From Acidobacteriota bacterium (GTDB taxonomy: Bacteria > Acidobacteriota > Thermoanaerobaculia > UBA5066), in the NCBI GenBank assembly GCA_016716715.1, contig JADJVE010000008.1:104501-168500 (forward strand): 64,000 bases of DNA. Direction: 5' to 3'. Positions within the stretch are counted from its first letter, which is position 1. Each line of letters starts with the position of its first letter. This document shows, piece by piece, positions 25,070 through 32,540 of the stretch. Below the pieces are notes generated by a model. That model ran no database searches. It was not told the origin of the DNA and was given only the letters and a program-made list of their open reading frames with translations. A program made the position numbers and the translations under genes.

Positions 25070-25396
25070 ATGAAGAGAATCTCCCTGGCCGTCTTCGCCC
25101 TCGTGGCGGCCATCACGCTCGTCGCGGGAGCGGCGTTTGCGACGATGGACCTCCAGAAAGAGTTCCTCGCGAAGTACCCGGACTCCAAGATGAAGTGCGG
25201 CTCGTGCCACACGAAGGCGATGCCCAAGAAGGGCGACGCCGAGGTCAACAAGTTCGGCGCCGACATGAACAAGGCCAAGAAGGACGGCAAGTACGACTTC
25301 GCCGCTCTCGACAAGATGGACAGCGACGGCGACGGCGTTTCCAACGCCGACGAGCTCAAAAAGGGGACGAACCCCGGCGATCCTGCATCCAAGTAA
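25070..25396 (+). CDS. Small exported monoheme cytochrome with calcium-type repeat
   Basis: A 108-residue protein with a signal peptide (MKRISLAVFALVAAITLVAGAAFA), one heme site CGSCH near residue 43, and a C-terminal DSDGDGVSNADELKKGTNPGD stretch typical of thrombospondin type 3 / EF-hand-like calcium loops. AAGGAAGG lies before the ATG. It sits between the outer-membrane trio and the inner-membrane genes, so a periplasmic shuttle is plausible. I do not recognise a named family. Confidence 0.82.
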   Translation: MKRISLAVFALVAAITLVAGAAFATMDLQKEFLAKYPDSKMKCGSCHTKAMPKKGDAEVNKFGADMNKAKKDGKYDFAALDKMDSDGDGVSNADELKKGTNPGDPASK

Positions 25397-25397
25397 G

Positions 25398-26645
25398 ATG
25401 GGGCGGATGAGGCTCGGAGTCGTTCTCACCGCGTTCCTGCTCTCGGCGACCACGCTGAGCGCAGCCCCGGCCGCGACCCCGAAGGCCCCGTCCAACGACG
25501 ACTGTCTCGGTTGCCACGAGGACCCGTCCGCCAAGAGGGCGGACGGGTCCTCTCTTTTCGTCGACAAGAAGGTCTTTGCCGAGTCCGTCCACGGGTCGGC
25601 AGGGGCCTCGTGCGTCGACTGCCACACGGACCTCGCGAAGACGGCGGACTTCCCTCACCCGGAGAAACTCGCGAAGCCCGACTGCTCCGGCTGCCACGCG
25701 CAGCAGGTCGAGGACTACGGCAAGAGCTGGCACGCGGCCGCGCGGGCGAAGAGCCCGACGAGCAAGGCCGCCTGGTGTTCCGACTGCCACGGGTCGCACG
25801 ACATCAAGCCCTCGAAGGACCCCGCGTCGCGGACGAATCACTTCAACCTGCCGGCGACGTGCATGCGCTGCCACGGCGATCCGAAGGTCTTCCCGCGCGC
25901 CGGCGGCGCCGACGGCAGCGAGCCGATGAGCTTCCACGACTCGATTCACGGCAAGGCGCTCGAGAAGTCCGGACTGAAGGTCGCCCCGAACTGCGCCACC
26001 TGCCACGGGTACCACGAGATCCGCAGCCCGAAGCGCGACCCGAAGAGCACCGTCGCGCGTATCCACGTGCCGTCGACGTGCGGCTCGTGCCACTCGAAGA
26101 TCCTCGACGAGTACGCGACGTCGATCCACGGCGAGCAGCTCGCGAAGGGCAACGAGAGCGTCCCCGTCTGCTCCGATTGCCACTCGGCTCACGCGATCTC
26201 GGGCACGCCCGAGGTGCGGCGCCTTGCGATCCTCAAGCAGTGCGGGAGCTGCCACGACTCGTCCCTCAAGAGCTACCGCGACACGTACCACGGCCAGGTC
26301 TCGGAGCTCGGCTTCGCGGCGGTCGCGACGTGTGCGGACTGCCACACGGCGCACGAGATCCACCCGGCGGGCGACGCCCGGTCGTCGGTGGGGCCCGCCA
26401 AGCGGCTCGCGACGTGCCAGAAGTGCCATCCCGGCGCCGGGCCGAAGTTCGCGAAGTACGACCCCCACGCGAATCCGCACGACAAGGGCCGCAGCGGAAT
26501 CCTCTGGTTCACGGCCCTGTTCATGAAGTACCTCCTGATCGGCGTCTTCGCCTTCTTCGGAGTCCACACGGCGCTGTGGTTCCCGCGGTCGGTCAAGGCG
26601 CGGCGCGAGGCGGCACGCCGCGACGGAAACGGAGACGCGCGATGA
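25398..26645 (+). CDS. 11-heme membrane-anchored c-type cytochrome
   Basis: A 415-residue cytochrome with a signal peptide, eleven CXXCH sites (CLGCH, CVDCH, CSGCH, CSDCH, CMRCH, CATCH, CGSCH, CSDCH, CGSCH, CADCH, CQKCH) and a C-terminal membrane span (WFTALFMKYLLIGVFAFFGV) before a basic tail. It would sit in the periplasm attached to the inner membrane and probably pairs with the cytochrome b encoded next, whose ATG overlaps this stop. Starts at 25398 and 25407 are both possible. A 15-bp perfect hairpin followed by a T-rich stretch lies inside its codons 41-52, an unusual place for terminator-like structure. Confidence 0.9.
   Translation: MGRMRLGVVLTAFLLSATTLSAAPAATPKAPSNDDCLGCHEDPSAKRADGSSLFVDKKVFAESVHGSAGASCVDCHTDLAKTADFPHPEKLAKPDCSGCHAQQVEDYGKSWHAAARAKSPTSKAAWCSDCHGSHDIKPSKDPASRTNHFNLPATCMRCHGDPKVFPRAGGADGSEPMSFHDSIHGKALEKSGLKVAPNCATCHGYHEIRSPKRDPKSTVARIHVPSTCGSCHSKILDEYATSIHGEQLAKGNESVPVCSDCHSAHAISGTPEVRRLAILKQCGSCHDSSLKSYRDTYHGQVSELGFAAVATCADCHTAHEIHPAGDARSSVGPAKRLATCQKCHPGAGPKFAKYDPHANPHDKGRSGILWFTALFMKYLLIGVFAFFGVHTALWFPRSVKARREAARRDGNGDAR
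25518..25560 (+). terminator. Terminator-like hairpin inside the 11-heme cytochrome gene
   Basis: GAGGACCCGTCCGCC (25518-25532), loop AAGAG, and the exact complement (25538-25552), followed by TCTTTTCG. This has the form of an intrinsic terminator but lies within coding sequence, 120 bases after the gene start. It could attenuate transcription between the outer-membrane half and the inner-membrane half of the cluster. Confidence 0.55.
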
Positions 26646-27484
26646 AGGACCACGGGACCGCGGCTCCGGCCGGCGGCGCGTACGTCCGGCGGTTCGACGA
26701 CCTCGATCGCCGGCTCCACATCGTCCTGATGACGAGCTTTCTCGGGCTCGCGTTCACGGGGCTTCCGCTGCTCTTCTCTGAGCGCAAGTGGGCGAAGGCG
26801 CTCTCGAACCTGGTCGGCGGATTCAGGGCCGCCGGCGGCCTCCACCGGGTCTTCGCAATCGTCATGGTCATCGTCTTCCTCGTCCACCTCTCGCGGATGA
26901 TGAAGCGGCTGTTCCTCGACAAGGACACGACGATCCTCTGGGGTCCCGGCTCGATGGTCCCTCAGCCGCGAGACCTCTCCGAAATGCTCGGGCACATCCG
27001 GTGGTTCGTGGGACTCGGAGAGCGGCCGCGGTTCGACCGCTTCACGTACTGGGAGAAGTTCGACTACTGGGCCGTCTTCTGGGGCATGGGGATCATCGGC
27101 GGCTCGGGCTTCGTCCTCTGGTTCCCGAAGTTCTGGTCGCGCTTCCTGCCCGGCGACTGGTTCAACGTCGCCCTCCTCGTCCATGGGGAAGAGGCGCTGC
27201 TTGCGACCGTCTTCATCTTCACGATCCATTTCTTCAACGGGCACCTCAGGCCCGAGAAGTTTCCGATGGACACCGTGATCTTCACGGGGGTCCTGCCGCT
27301 CGACGAAGTGAAGCACGAGCGCCCCGCCGAGTACGAGCGCCTGATCGCGGAAGACAAGGTCGCGGAGATCGCCGCTCCCGCCCCGACGCCCGCCGAGTTC
27401 CGCCGCGGCCGGATCATCGGCACGATCGCGGTCTGTGTCGGCCTCCTTCTCGCATCCTTGACGATCTATGCTCTGCTGAGCTGA
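26642..27484 (+). CDS. Di-heme cytochrome b (b561-like) membrane subunit
   Basis: A 280-residue integral membrane protein with about four to five spans: ILHI-like start (RRLHIVLMTSFLGLAFTGLPLLF), HRVFAIVMVIVFLVHLSRM, FWGMGIIGGSGFVLWF, LLVHGEEALLATVFIFTIHFFNGH and a C-terminal span. Histidines in paired spans (H in RLHIV, LHRVF, LVHLS, LLVHGEE, FTIHF) are suitable b-heme ligands. ATGA overlap with the 11-heme gene indicates a complex, probably a quinol-cytochrome c module. Resembles the cytochrome b subunits of formate dehydrogenase/hydrogenase type in general layout. Confidence 0.84.
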   Translation: MKDHGTAAPAGGAYVRRFDDLDRRLHIVLMTSFLGLAFTGLPLLFSERKWAKALSNLVGGFRAAGGLHRVFAIVMVIVFLVHLSRMMKRLFLDKDTTILWGPGSMVPQPRDLSEMLGHIRWFVGLGERPRFDRFTYWEKFDYWAVFWGMGIIGGSGFVLWFPKFWSRFLPGDWFNVALLVHGEEALLATVFIFTIHFFNGHLRPEKFPMDTVIFTGVLPLDEVKHERPAEYERLIAEDKVAEIAAPAPTPAEFRRGRIIGTIAVCVGLLLASLTIYALLS

Positions 27485-27509
27485 TTGCCGAAAACCTGAG
27501 GAGGAGTCC

Positions 27510-28964
27510 ATGACCCCAGAGCCCGCGGGCCTCGCGGCCCGGTGGATGCGGCCGATTCTGTATCTCGGCCGCAACCGCTTGTCCATCCTCGGCGCCGTCC
27601 TGACGACGGGCGCCGTTTTCTCCCTGGTCGGCTTCTGGATCATCGAGGCGAACGCCTCGAAGCCCCTGCATCCCTACGCGGGCATCGTTTTCATCCTCGT
27701 CCTGCCGGCTTTCTTCCTGCTCGGTCTCGTCCTGATCCCGATCGGGATCTTCTTCGAGCGCCGCCGCCTGAAGAAAGAGGGGGCGCTGCCGTCCGTCTAC
27801 CCGCAGATCGACCTCACGGACCCCGGTCTGCGCCGGTTCGGGTCCCTCGTCGCCCTCCTCTCGATTCTCAACGTCATCATCCTGACGTTCTCGGCGTACA
27901 TGGGCGTCGAGTACATGGAGTCCTCGCGCTTCTGCGGCCTGACGTGCCACAAGGTCATGTCGCCCGAGTACGGCGCTTACCTGGACTCGCCGCACTCGCG
28001 CGTCGCCTGCACGAGCTGCCACATCGGGCCCGGCGCCTCGTGGGCCGTCAAGGCGAAGATCGACGGCGTGCGGCAGGTCGTCGCGGTCGTGTTCGGGACG
28101 TACTCGCGCCCGATCCCGTCGCCCGTCCACACGCTGCGCCCCGCGCGCGCCACCTGCGAGCAGTGCCACTGGCCGCAGAAGTTCTCGGGCGACAAGCTCC
28201 GGATCGTCACGAAGTACGCCGACGACGAGAAGAACACCGAGTCCAAGACGGTCCTCCTCCTCAAGCTCGGCGGCCGGCGGGCCGCGGGAGCGGTCGGGAT
28301 TCACGGGCGCCACCTCGACGACAAGGAGCGCATTTCGTACACGACGGCCGACGGCCGCCGCGAGATCATCCCGACCGTGAACTACCTCGACGACGACGGA
28401 AAGACCGTCGTCTTCACGTCGACCGAGGTCAAGCCCACCGAGGCCCAGAAGGGCAAGTCCGAGACGCGGACGATGGACTGCATCGACTGTCACAACCGGC
28501 CGACGCACGCCTACCAGCTGCCGGACCGCGCCGTGAACGAAGCGATGGCGGGCGGCGCGATCAGCGCGGAGCTGCCGTTCGTCAAGAAGAAGGCGGTCGA
28601 GGTCCTCAAGGCCGAGTACGCGTCACGCGAGGTCGCCTTCGACCGCATCTCCAAGGACCTCACGGAGTACTACAAGGCGAAGTACCCCGACGTCTACTCG
28701 TCGCGCCGCGCCTCCATCGAGACGGCGGTGCGCGAGATCCAGCGGATCTACGGCCGGAACGTCTTCCCGGAGATGCGGCTCACGTGGGGAACCCACCCGA
28801 ACCACATCGGCCACGAGGATTTTCTCGGCTGCTTCCGCTGCCACGACGGCAGCCACAAGACCGCGACCGGACGCGTGATCTCGCAGGAATGCGACGCGTG
28901 CCACCAGATCCTCGCGCAGGACGAGACGAATCCGAAGGTCCTCGCGGACATGGGGATCAAGTAA
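27510..28964 (+). CDS. NapC/NirT-type multiheme quinol dehydrogenase
   Basis: A 484-residue inner-membrane cytochrome with three N-terminal membrane spans (residues about 22-42, 50-75, 105-130) and a periplasmic heme domain. The first site is CX3CH (FCGLTCHKVM), as found in one branch of NapC-like proteins; the others are CTSCH, CEQCH, CIDCH, CFRCH and CDACH, giving six hemes. GAGGAG lies seven bases before ATG 27510. It would draw electrons from menaquinol and pass them toward the periplasmic cytochromes, the CymA-like role. It is the last gene of the cluster. Confidence 0.87.
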   Translation: MTPEPAGLAARWMRPILYLGRNRLSILGAVLTTGAVFSLVGFWIIEANASKPLHPYAGIVFILVLPAFFLLGLVLIPIGIFFERRRLKKEGALPSVYPQIDLTDPGLRRFGSLVALLSILNVIILTFSAYMGVEYMESSRFCGLTCHKVMSPEYGAYLDSPHSRVACTSCHIGPGASWAVKAKIDGVRQVVAVVFGTYSRPIPSPVHTLRPARATCEQCHWPQKFSGDKLRIVTKYADDEKNTESKTVLLLKLGGRRAAGAVGIHGRHLDDKERISYTTADGRREIIPTVNYLDDDGKTVVFTSTEVKPTEAQKGKSETRTMDCIDCHNRPTHAYQLPDRAVNEAMAGGAISAELPFVKKKAVEVLKAEYASREVAFDRISKDLTEYYKAKYPDVYSSRRASIETAVREIQRIYGRNVFPEMRLTWGTHPNHIGHEDFLGCFRCHDGSHKTATGRVISQECDACHQILAQDETNPKVLADMGIK

Positions 28965-28982
28965 GGGCGGGCTGAACCGGCG

Positions 28983-29026
28983 GGCCGGGGGCGCCTGAAT
29001 CCTCTGCATCATGGCGCCCCCCGGCC
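28983..29026 (+). terminator. GC-rich hairpin after the cytochrome operon
   Basis: GGCCGGGGGCGCC (28983-28995) pairs with GGCGCCCCCCGGCC (29013-29026) around a 17-base loop, with one bulged base. There is no T-tract after it, so it may slow or end transcription only with Rho, or protect the operon's 3' end. Confidence 0.4.
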
Positions 29027-29047
29027 GTTCGCGCGAACTTCGAGGGA

Positions 29048-29992
29048 GTGGATCTCTCCTCGTCCTACCTCGGCCTCCGCCTCGCGAGCCCCGTCGTTCC
29101 CGGCGCCTCCCCGCTGACCGGCGACCTCGATTCCATCCGGCGGCTCGAGGACGCCGGCGCGCCCGCAGTCGTCCTCCCGTCGCTCTTCGAGGAGCAGGTC
29201 GCGGCCGAGGCCCTCGGCCACGAGGGCGCCCTGACGGACCCGGACCGGTACCTGCGCCAGGTGCGGGCCGCTAAGGACGCCGTGTCGATCCCCGTGATCG
29301 CCTCCCTGAACGGCACGACCGACGAGGGGTGGACGTCGTTCGCGCGGCTCGTCGAGCAGGCGGGCGCCGACGCGCTCGAGCTGAACCTGTTCCACATCTC
29401 GACGAACCTCTGGGCGAGCGGCGCGACCGCCGAGGCTCAGGTTCTCGAGAGCGTCGCGGCCGCGCGGCGCAGCATCTCGATCCCGGCCGCCGTGAAGATC
29501 TTCCCGTACTTCTCGTCGATCGCGTCGCTCGCGCGGCAGCTCGAGGAGGTCGGGGCGGACGGCCTCGTCCTCTTCAACCGGCTCTACCAGCCGGACATCG
29601 ACCTCGAGGGGGGAGAGCCGACGGCCGACCCGCGCCTCTCGAGCCCGTCCGAGCTCGTCTCGCGCCTGCACTGGATCGCGCTCCTCGCCGGCCGCGTGGA
29701 GGTCTCGCTCGCTGCGTCTGGAGGCGTCCACACGGCAGCGGACGTCCTGCGGTGCGTCCTCGCGGGCGCCGACGTCACCCAGATGGTCTCGGCCCTCATC
29801 CTCCACGGCCCCGGGCATCTCAGGACGGTGACGGACGGAATCGCGATCTGGCTCGAAGCGCACGGCCACGAGTCGCTCGACGACGTCCGCGGGCTCATGA
29901 GCCTCGAGCGGCGGGCAGACCCGCGCGCGTTCCCGCGTCCGGGCTACCTGCAGGTGCTCCAGGGCTGGAAGACCGCCGAGCGGCGGGGCTGA
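29048..29992 (+). CDS. Dihydroorotate dehydrogenase-like flavoprotein
   Basis: A 314-residue TIM-barrel protein with the DHODH family-1 outline: GLRLASPVVPGASPLT at the start, ASLNGTTDEGW, ADALELNL, VKIFPYFSSI, and the FMN phosphate site AASGGVHTAADVLRCVLAGA. The catalytic base cysteine/serine of true class 1 enzymes (ELNxSCPN) is replaced by ELNLFHIST, and the lysine region is IFPYF rather than LSPN, so pyrimidine synthesis activity is doubtful. A GTG start at 29048 is used. It follows the cytochrome cluster by 84 bases and a hairpin, and may be a separate redox enzyme. Confidence 0.8.
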   Translation: MDLSSSYLGLRLASPVVPGASPLTGDLDSIRRLEDAGAPAVVLPSLFEEQVAAEALGHEGALTDPDRYLRQVRAAKDAVSIPVIASLNGTTDEGWTSFARLVEQAGADALELNLFHISTNLWASGATAEAQVLESVAAARRSISIPAAVKIFPYFSSIASLARQLEEVGADGLVLFNRLYQPDIDLEGGEPTADPRLSSPSELVSRLHWIALLAGRVEVSLAASGGVHTAADVLRCVLAGADVTQMVSALILHGPGHLRTVTDGIAIWLEAHGHESLDDVRGLMSLERRADPRAFPRPGYLQVLQGWKTAERRG

Positions 29993-30016
29993 GCCCGGAG
30001 ACCGGGCCCGCGGGCC

Positions 30017-30418
30017 TCAGGCTTCGGCCGCGCCCGATTCCGTGACGACGAGGGTCTCGCCCAGGACCTCGGCGCAGTAGCGCTCGAGGTCGGCGTTCGA
30101 GAACGCGTCCCAGCCCCGGCAGGTGCCGTGCTCCTTCGTCTGGACGTCGCACGCGAGCGGCGAGCCGTGGACGATCTGGCGGCCGAGCTGCCACTTGTTC
30201 GCGAGCTCCTCGAACGCGACGCGGGGCAGGCCGGGGCGGCGCGCCTCGATCGTGGAGAAGCGCTTGCGCAGGTCCTGGTCCGACCACGCGCGGAACCCGC
30301 CGCAGAAGATCCGGTCGCGCGAGGCGACGTCGCACATCGAGTGCTCCTGGTCCGTCCTCGCGAGAAAGGCGTCGCGCAGCATCCGGATCGCGGCGGCCCT
30401 CGAGACGACGCGGCTCAC
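30017..30418 (-). CDS. Hypothetical protein with two Cys-Gly/Trp repeats
   Basis: A 133-residue protein I do not recognise. It holds two related motifs, CGGFRAWSDQDLRKRF and CRGWDAFSNADLERYC, suggesting an internal duplication, plus other cysteines (CDVASRDRIFC, ACDVQ). The paired cysteines could bind metal or act in redox sensing. GTG 30418 is preceded by GCGAGG and lies 19 bases after the PAS-LuxR regulator in the same direction, so the two are likely co-transcribed and functionally linked. Confidence 0.6.
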   Translation of the reverse strand: MSRVVSRAAAIRMLRDAFLARTDQEHSMCDVASRDRIFCGGFRAWSDQDLRKRFSTIEARRPGLPRVAFEELANKWQLGRQIVHGSPLACDVQTKEHGTCRGWDAFSNADLERYCAEVLGETLVVTESGAAEA

Positions 30419-30437
30419 GGGATCCTCGCGTGCTCCG

Positions 30438-31121
30438 TCAGATCCAGCCGCGGCGGAAGGAGAGCGCGACGGCCTCGACCTGGCTGTGGACGTCGAGCTT
30501 GCGGAGCACGTTCTGGATGTGGTTCCGGACCGTGGCGTGCGAGAGGTTCAGCTTCGCGGCGATGTTGAGGGCCGCGTAGCCGTTCGAGAGCAGGAGGACG
30601 ATCTCGCGCTCGCGGGCCGTGAGCGGCGAGACGGAGATCGGCGCCTCGGGCGCCGCGACGGGTCCCGAGCGCGGGGCGTCGCCGTCCGCGGGCTCCTTCA
30701 CCGTTTCGCGGAGCGCCTTGAGGATCGGCTCGGCGGACTCTCCCTCGGCTTCGATGAAGTGCATGAGGCACGAGAAGCGCGGGCCGACTTCGGGAAGAGC
30801 GATCGTGCGGACCACGATCTTCACGGTGCCGGTGCCCTTCTTCCGGACGTCGAGCAGAAACGGCCGCGGCTCCTCGCCCTCGGAGGCCGTCTTGACGGCG
30901 CCGCAGTCGTGCGAGCAGTAGACGTTTCCGAAGACGTCGCGGCCCGCGAGGACGTCGAAGCAGGCCTTGCCGAGGACCTCTTCGGGCTTCCACCCGAGAA
31001 TCTTCTCGGCTCCGTCGTTCCAGTAGACGATCCGGTCGTTCCGGTCCATTCCGTAGGCCGGGAGCTTCGACTCGGCGATCAGCTCGAGGGGATCTTCGGC
31101 GGGCACTGCGGCGATTCTCAT
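30438..31121 (-). CDS. PAS-LuxR transcriptional regulator with cysteine-rich PAS
   Basis: A 227-residue regulator: an N-terminal PAS domain (residues about 5-120, GMDRNDRIVYWNDGAEKILGW) and a C-terminal LuxR/FixJ-type helix-turn-helix (residues 165-227, LTAREREIVLLLSNGYAALNIAAKLNLSHATVRNHIQNVLRKL). The PAS carries a cysteine set (GKACFDVL...GNVYCSHDCGAV) that may bind metal or sense redox. It is not a receiver-domain response regulator. The start at ATG 31121 is preferred over an upstream one at 31346, which would run into the aroC region with unlikely sequence. It is divergent from aroC. Confidence 0.82.
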   Translation of the reverse strand: MRIAAVPAEDPLELIAESKLPAYGMDRNDRIVYWNDGAEKILGWKPEEVLGKACFDVLAGRDVFGNVYCSHDCGAVKTASEGEEPRPFLLDVRKKGTGTVKIVVRTIALPEVGPRFSCLMHFIEAEGESAEPILKALRETVKEPADGDAPRSGPVAAPEAPISVSPLTAREREIVLLLSNGYAALNIAAKLNLSHATVRNHIQNVLRKLDVHSQVEAVALSFRRGWI

Positions 31122-31220
31122 CGGTCGGACCCCGATTCTGTCAGAAATGTTCTGGCCCCTGCCCCTCTCCCCGAGACGGCGTCGAGCCTGAGTCTCGAAA
31201 CGAGGCCTGAGCCGGGGGAG

Positions 31221-31248
31221 TCTACACCGGGCCCGCACCCGGTACACT
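31221..31248 (+). promoter_or_regulatory. aroC promoter, near-leaderless
   Basis: TCTACA (31221-31226), 16 bases, then TACACT (31243-31248). The -10 ends six bases before the aroC ATG at 31255 and there is no ribosome-binding site, pointing to a leaderless message as for hemX and hemE. Confidence 0.4.
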
Positions 31249-31254
31249 CGCCGG

Positions 31255-32427
31255 ATGTCGCGCCTGACGCTCGTGACGGCCGGGGAGTCGCACGGCCCGC
31301 TCCTGACCGGGATTCTGTCCGGCCTCCCGGCGGGCCTGAGAATCAATCCGTCCGAGGTAAATGCCGACCTCGCTCGCCGCCAGCACGGTTACGGGCGCGG
31401 CGGCCGGATGAAGATCGAGCGCGACGAAGCCCGCTTCACGGGCGGCCTCAGGGGCGGGGAGACGCTTGGGGGCCCCGTCGCGTTCACGATCGAGAATCGC
31501 GACCACGGCGTGTGGGAGAAGGTCATGGGGCCGCTCGAGGTCGACGCGGAAGCGGCCGCGAAGCGGCGCCTGTCGTCCCCCCGTCCCGGTCACGCCGACC
31601 TCGCGGGCGGGCTCAAGTACGGCCGCCGGGACCTGCGCGACGTCCTCGAGCGCGCGAGCGCGCGGGAGTCGGCGGCGCGCGTGGCGGCCGGTGCGCTCTG
31701 CCGGCAGCTCCTCGTCGCGTTCGGCATCCGCGTCAGGAGCGGCGTCCTGTCGCTCGGCCCGGTCTCCGTTCCCGCAGGCCCGCGCGGCTTCGACGACCTC
31801 GAACGCGTGGACGAGGCCTCGCCGTTCCGCGCCGTGGACCGGGAGCTGGAGGCCGCGATGACGGCCGCCGTGGACGCGGCCGCGAAGGCGGGCGACACGC
31901 TGGGCGGGACGATCCTCGTGGGCGCCCGCGGCGTGCCCGCGGGGCTCGGCTCCCACGTCTCGTGGGAGGACAAGCTCGACGGCCGGATCGCGCGGGCGAT
32001 GATGTCCATTCCTTCGGTGAAGGGTGTTTCGCTCGGGGAGGCCGTGGCGAACGCCGGCCGCCCCGGCTCGGAGGCGCACGACGCGATCCACTTCGAGGCG
32101 AACCGCGGCTTCTTCCGCGCGACGAACCGCGCCGGCGGCCTGGAGGGCGGAATCACGAACGGGGAAGACGTCCTCGTCACGCTCCATCAGAAGCCGATCG
32201 CGACGCTCCGCGAGGGCCTGCCGTCGGTCGACATCGACACGAAGCAGCCCCACCGCGCGCAGTACGAGCGCTCGGACGTCACGGCCGTCCCCGCATGCGG
32301 CGTCATCGGCGAGGCGATGCTCGCGTTCGTCCTCGCGGACGCGCTGCTCGAGAAGACGGGCGGGGACTCGATGGAAGAATGCCGGAGGAACTTCGATGGG
32401 TTCATCCAGACTCAGAAGAGATATTGA
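31255..32427 (+). CDS. aroC: Chorismate synthase
   Basis: Eliminates phosphate from EPSP to give chorismate, using reduced FMN. The 390-residue protein begins SRLTLVTAGESHGPLL, and has GRGGRMKIE, the RPGHADLAG segment and a C-terminal AVPACGVIGEAMLAFVLADALLEK, all typical. It may share a message with the aminotransferase downstream; between them lies an inverted AT-rich pair (32435-32457 and 32519-32540) that begins eight bases after the stop. Confidence 0.95.
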   Translation: MSRLTLVTAGESHGPLLTGILSGLPAGLRINPSEVNADLARRQHGYGRGGRMKIERDEARFTGGLRGGETLGGPVAFTIENRDHGVWEKVMGPLEVDAEAAAKRRLSSPRPGHADLAGGLKYGRRDLRDVLERASARESAARVAAGALCRQLLVAFGIRVRSGVLSLGPVSVPAGPRGFDDLERVDEASPFRAVDRELEAAMTAAVDAAAKAGDTLGGTILVGARGVPAGLGSHVSWEDKLDGRIARAMMSIPSVKGVSLGEAVANAGRPGSEAHDAIHFEANRGFFRATNRAGGLEGGITNGEDVLVTLHQKPIATLREGLPSVDIDTKQPHRAQYERSDVTAVPACGVIGEAMLAFVLADALLEKTGGDSMEECRRNFDGFIQTQKRY

Positions 32428-32434
32428 GAGGGAA

Positions 32435-32540
32435 GAAGAGAAGATTTTCTTAGAAGGGTGAGTGGGGCCGGAGCGGTGCGCGAGGCCGATGCGACAAATG
32501 GACTTCTTCCTCGAATTTCCTTCTAAGAAATCTTCTATTC
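32435..32540. repeat. Inverted AT-rich arm pair between aroC and the aminotransferase
   Basis: Left arm 32435-32457 ends GAAGATTTTCTTAGAAGG; right arm 32519-32540 begins CCTTCTAAGAAATCTTC. They are inverted with one single-base gap and one mismatch over about 22 bases, 61 bases apart, and could form a stable stem in the message across the aminotransferase start. Confidence 0.75.

Noticed and set aside
31133..31155. Another copy of the AT-rich motif (TTCTGTCAGAA)
   Set aside because: Only the outer TTCT/AGAA is shared; the flanks and core spacing do not match the family.
32428..32460. Intrinsic terminator of aroC
   Set aside because: The purine-rich arm has no GC stem followed by a T-tract; it pairs instead with the arm at 32519-32540.
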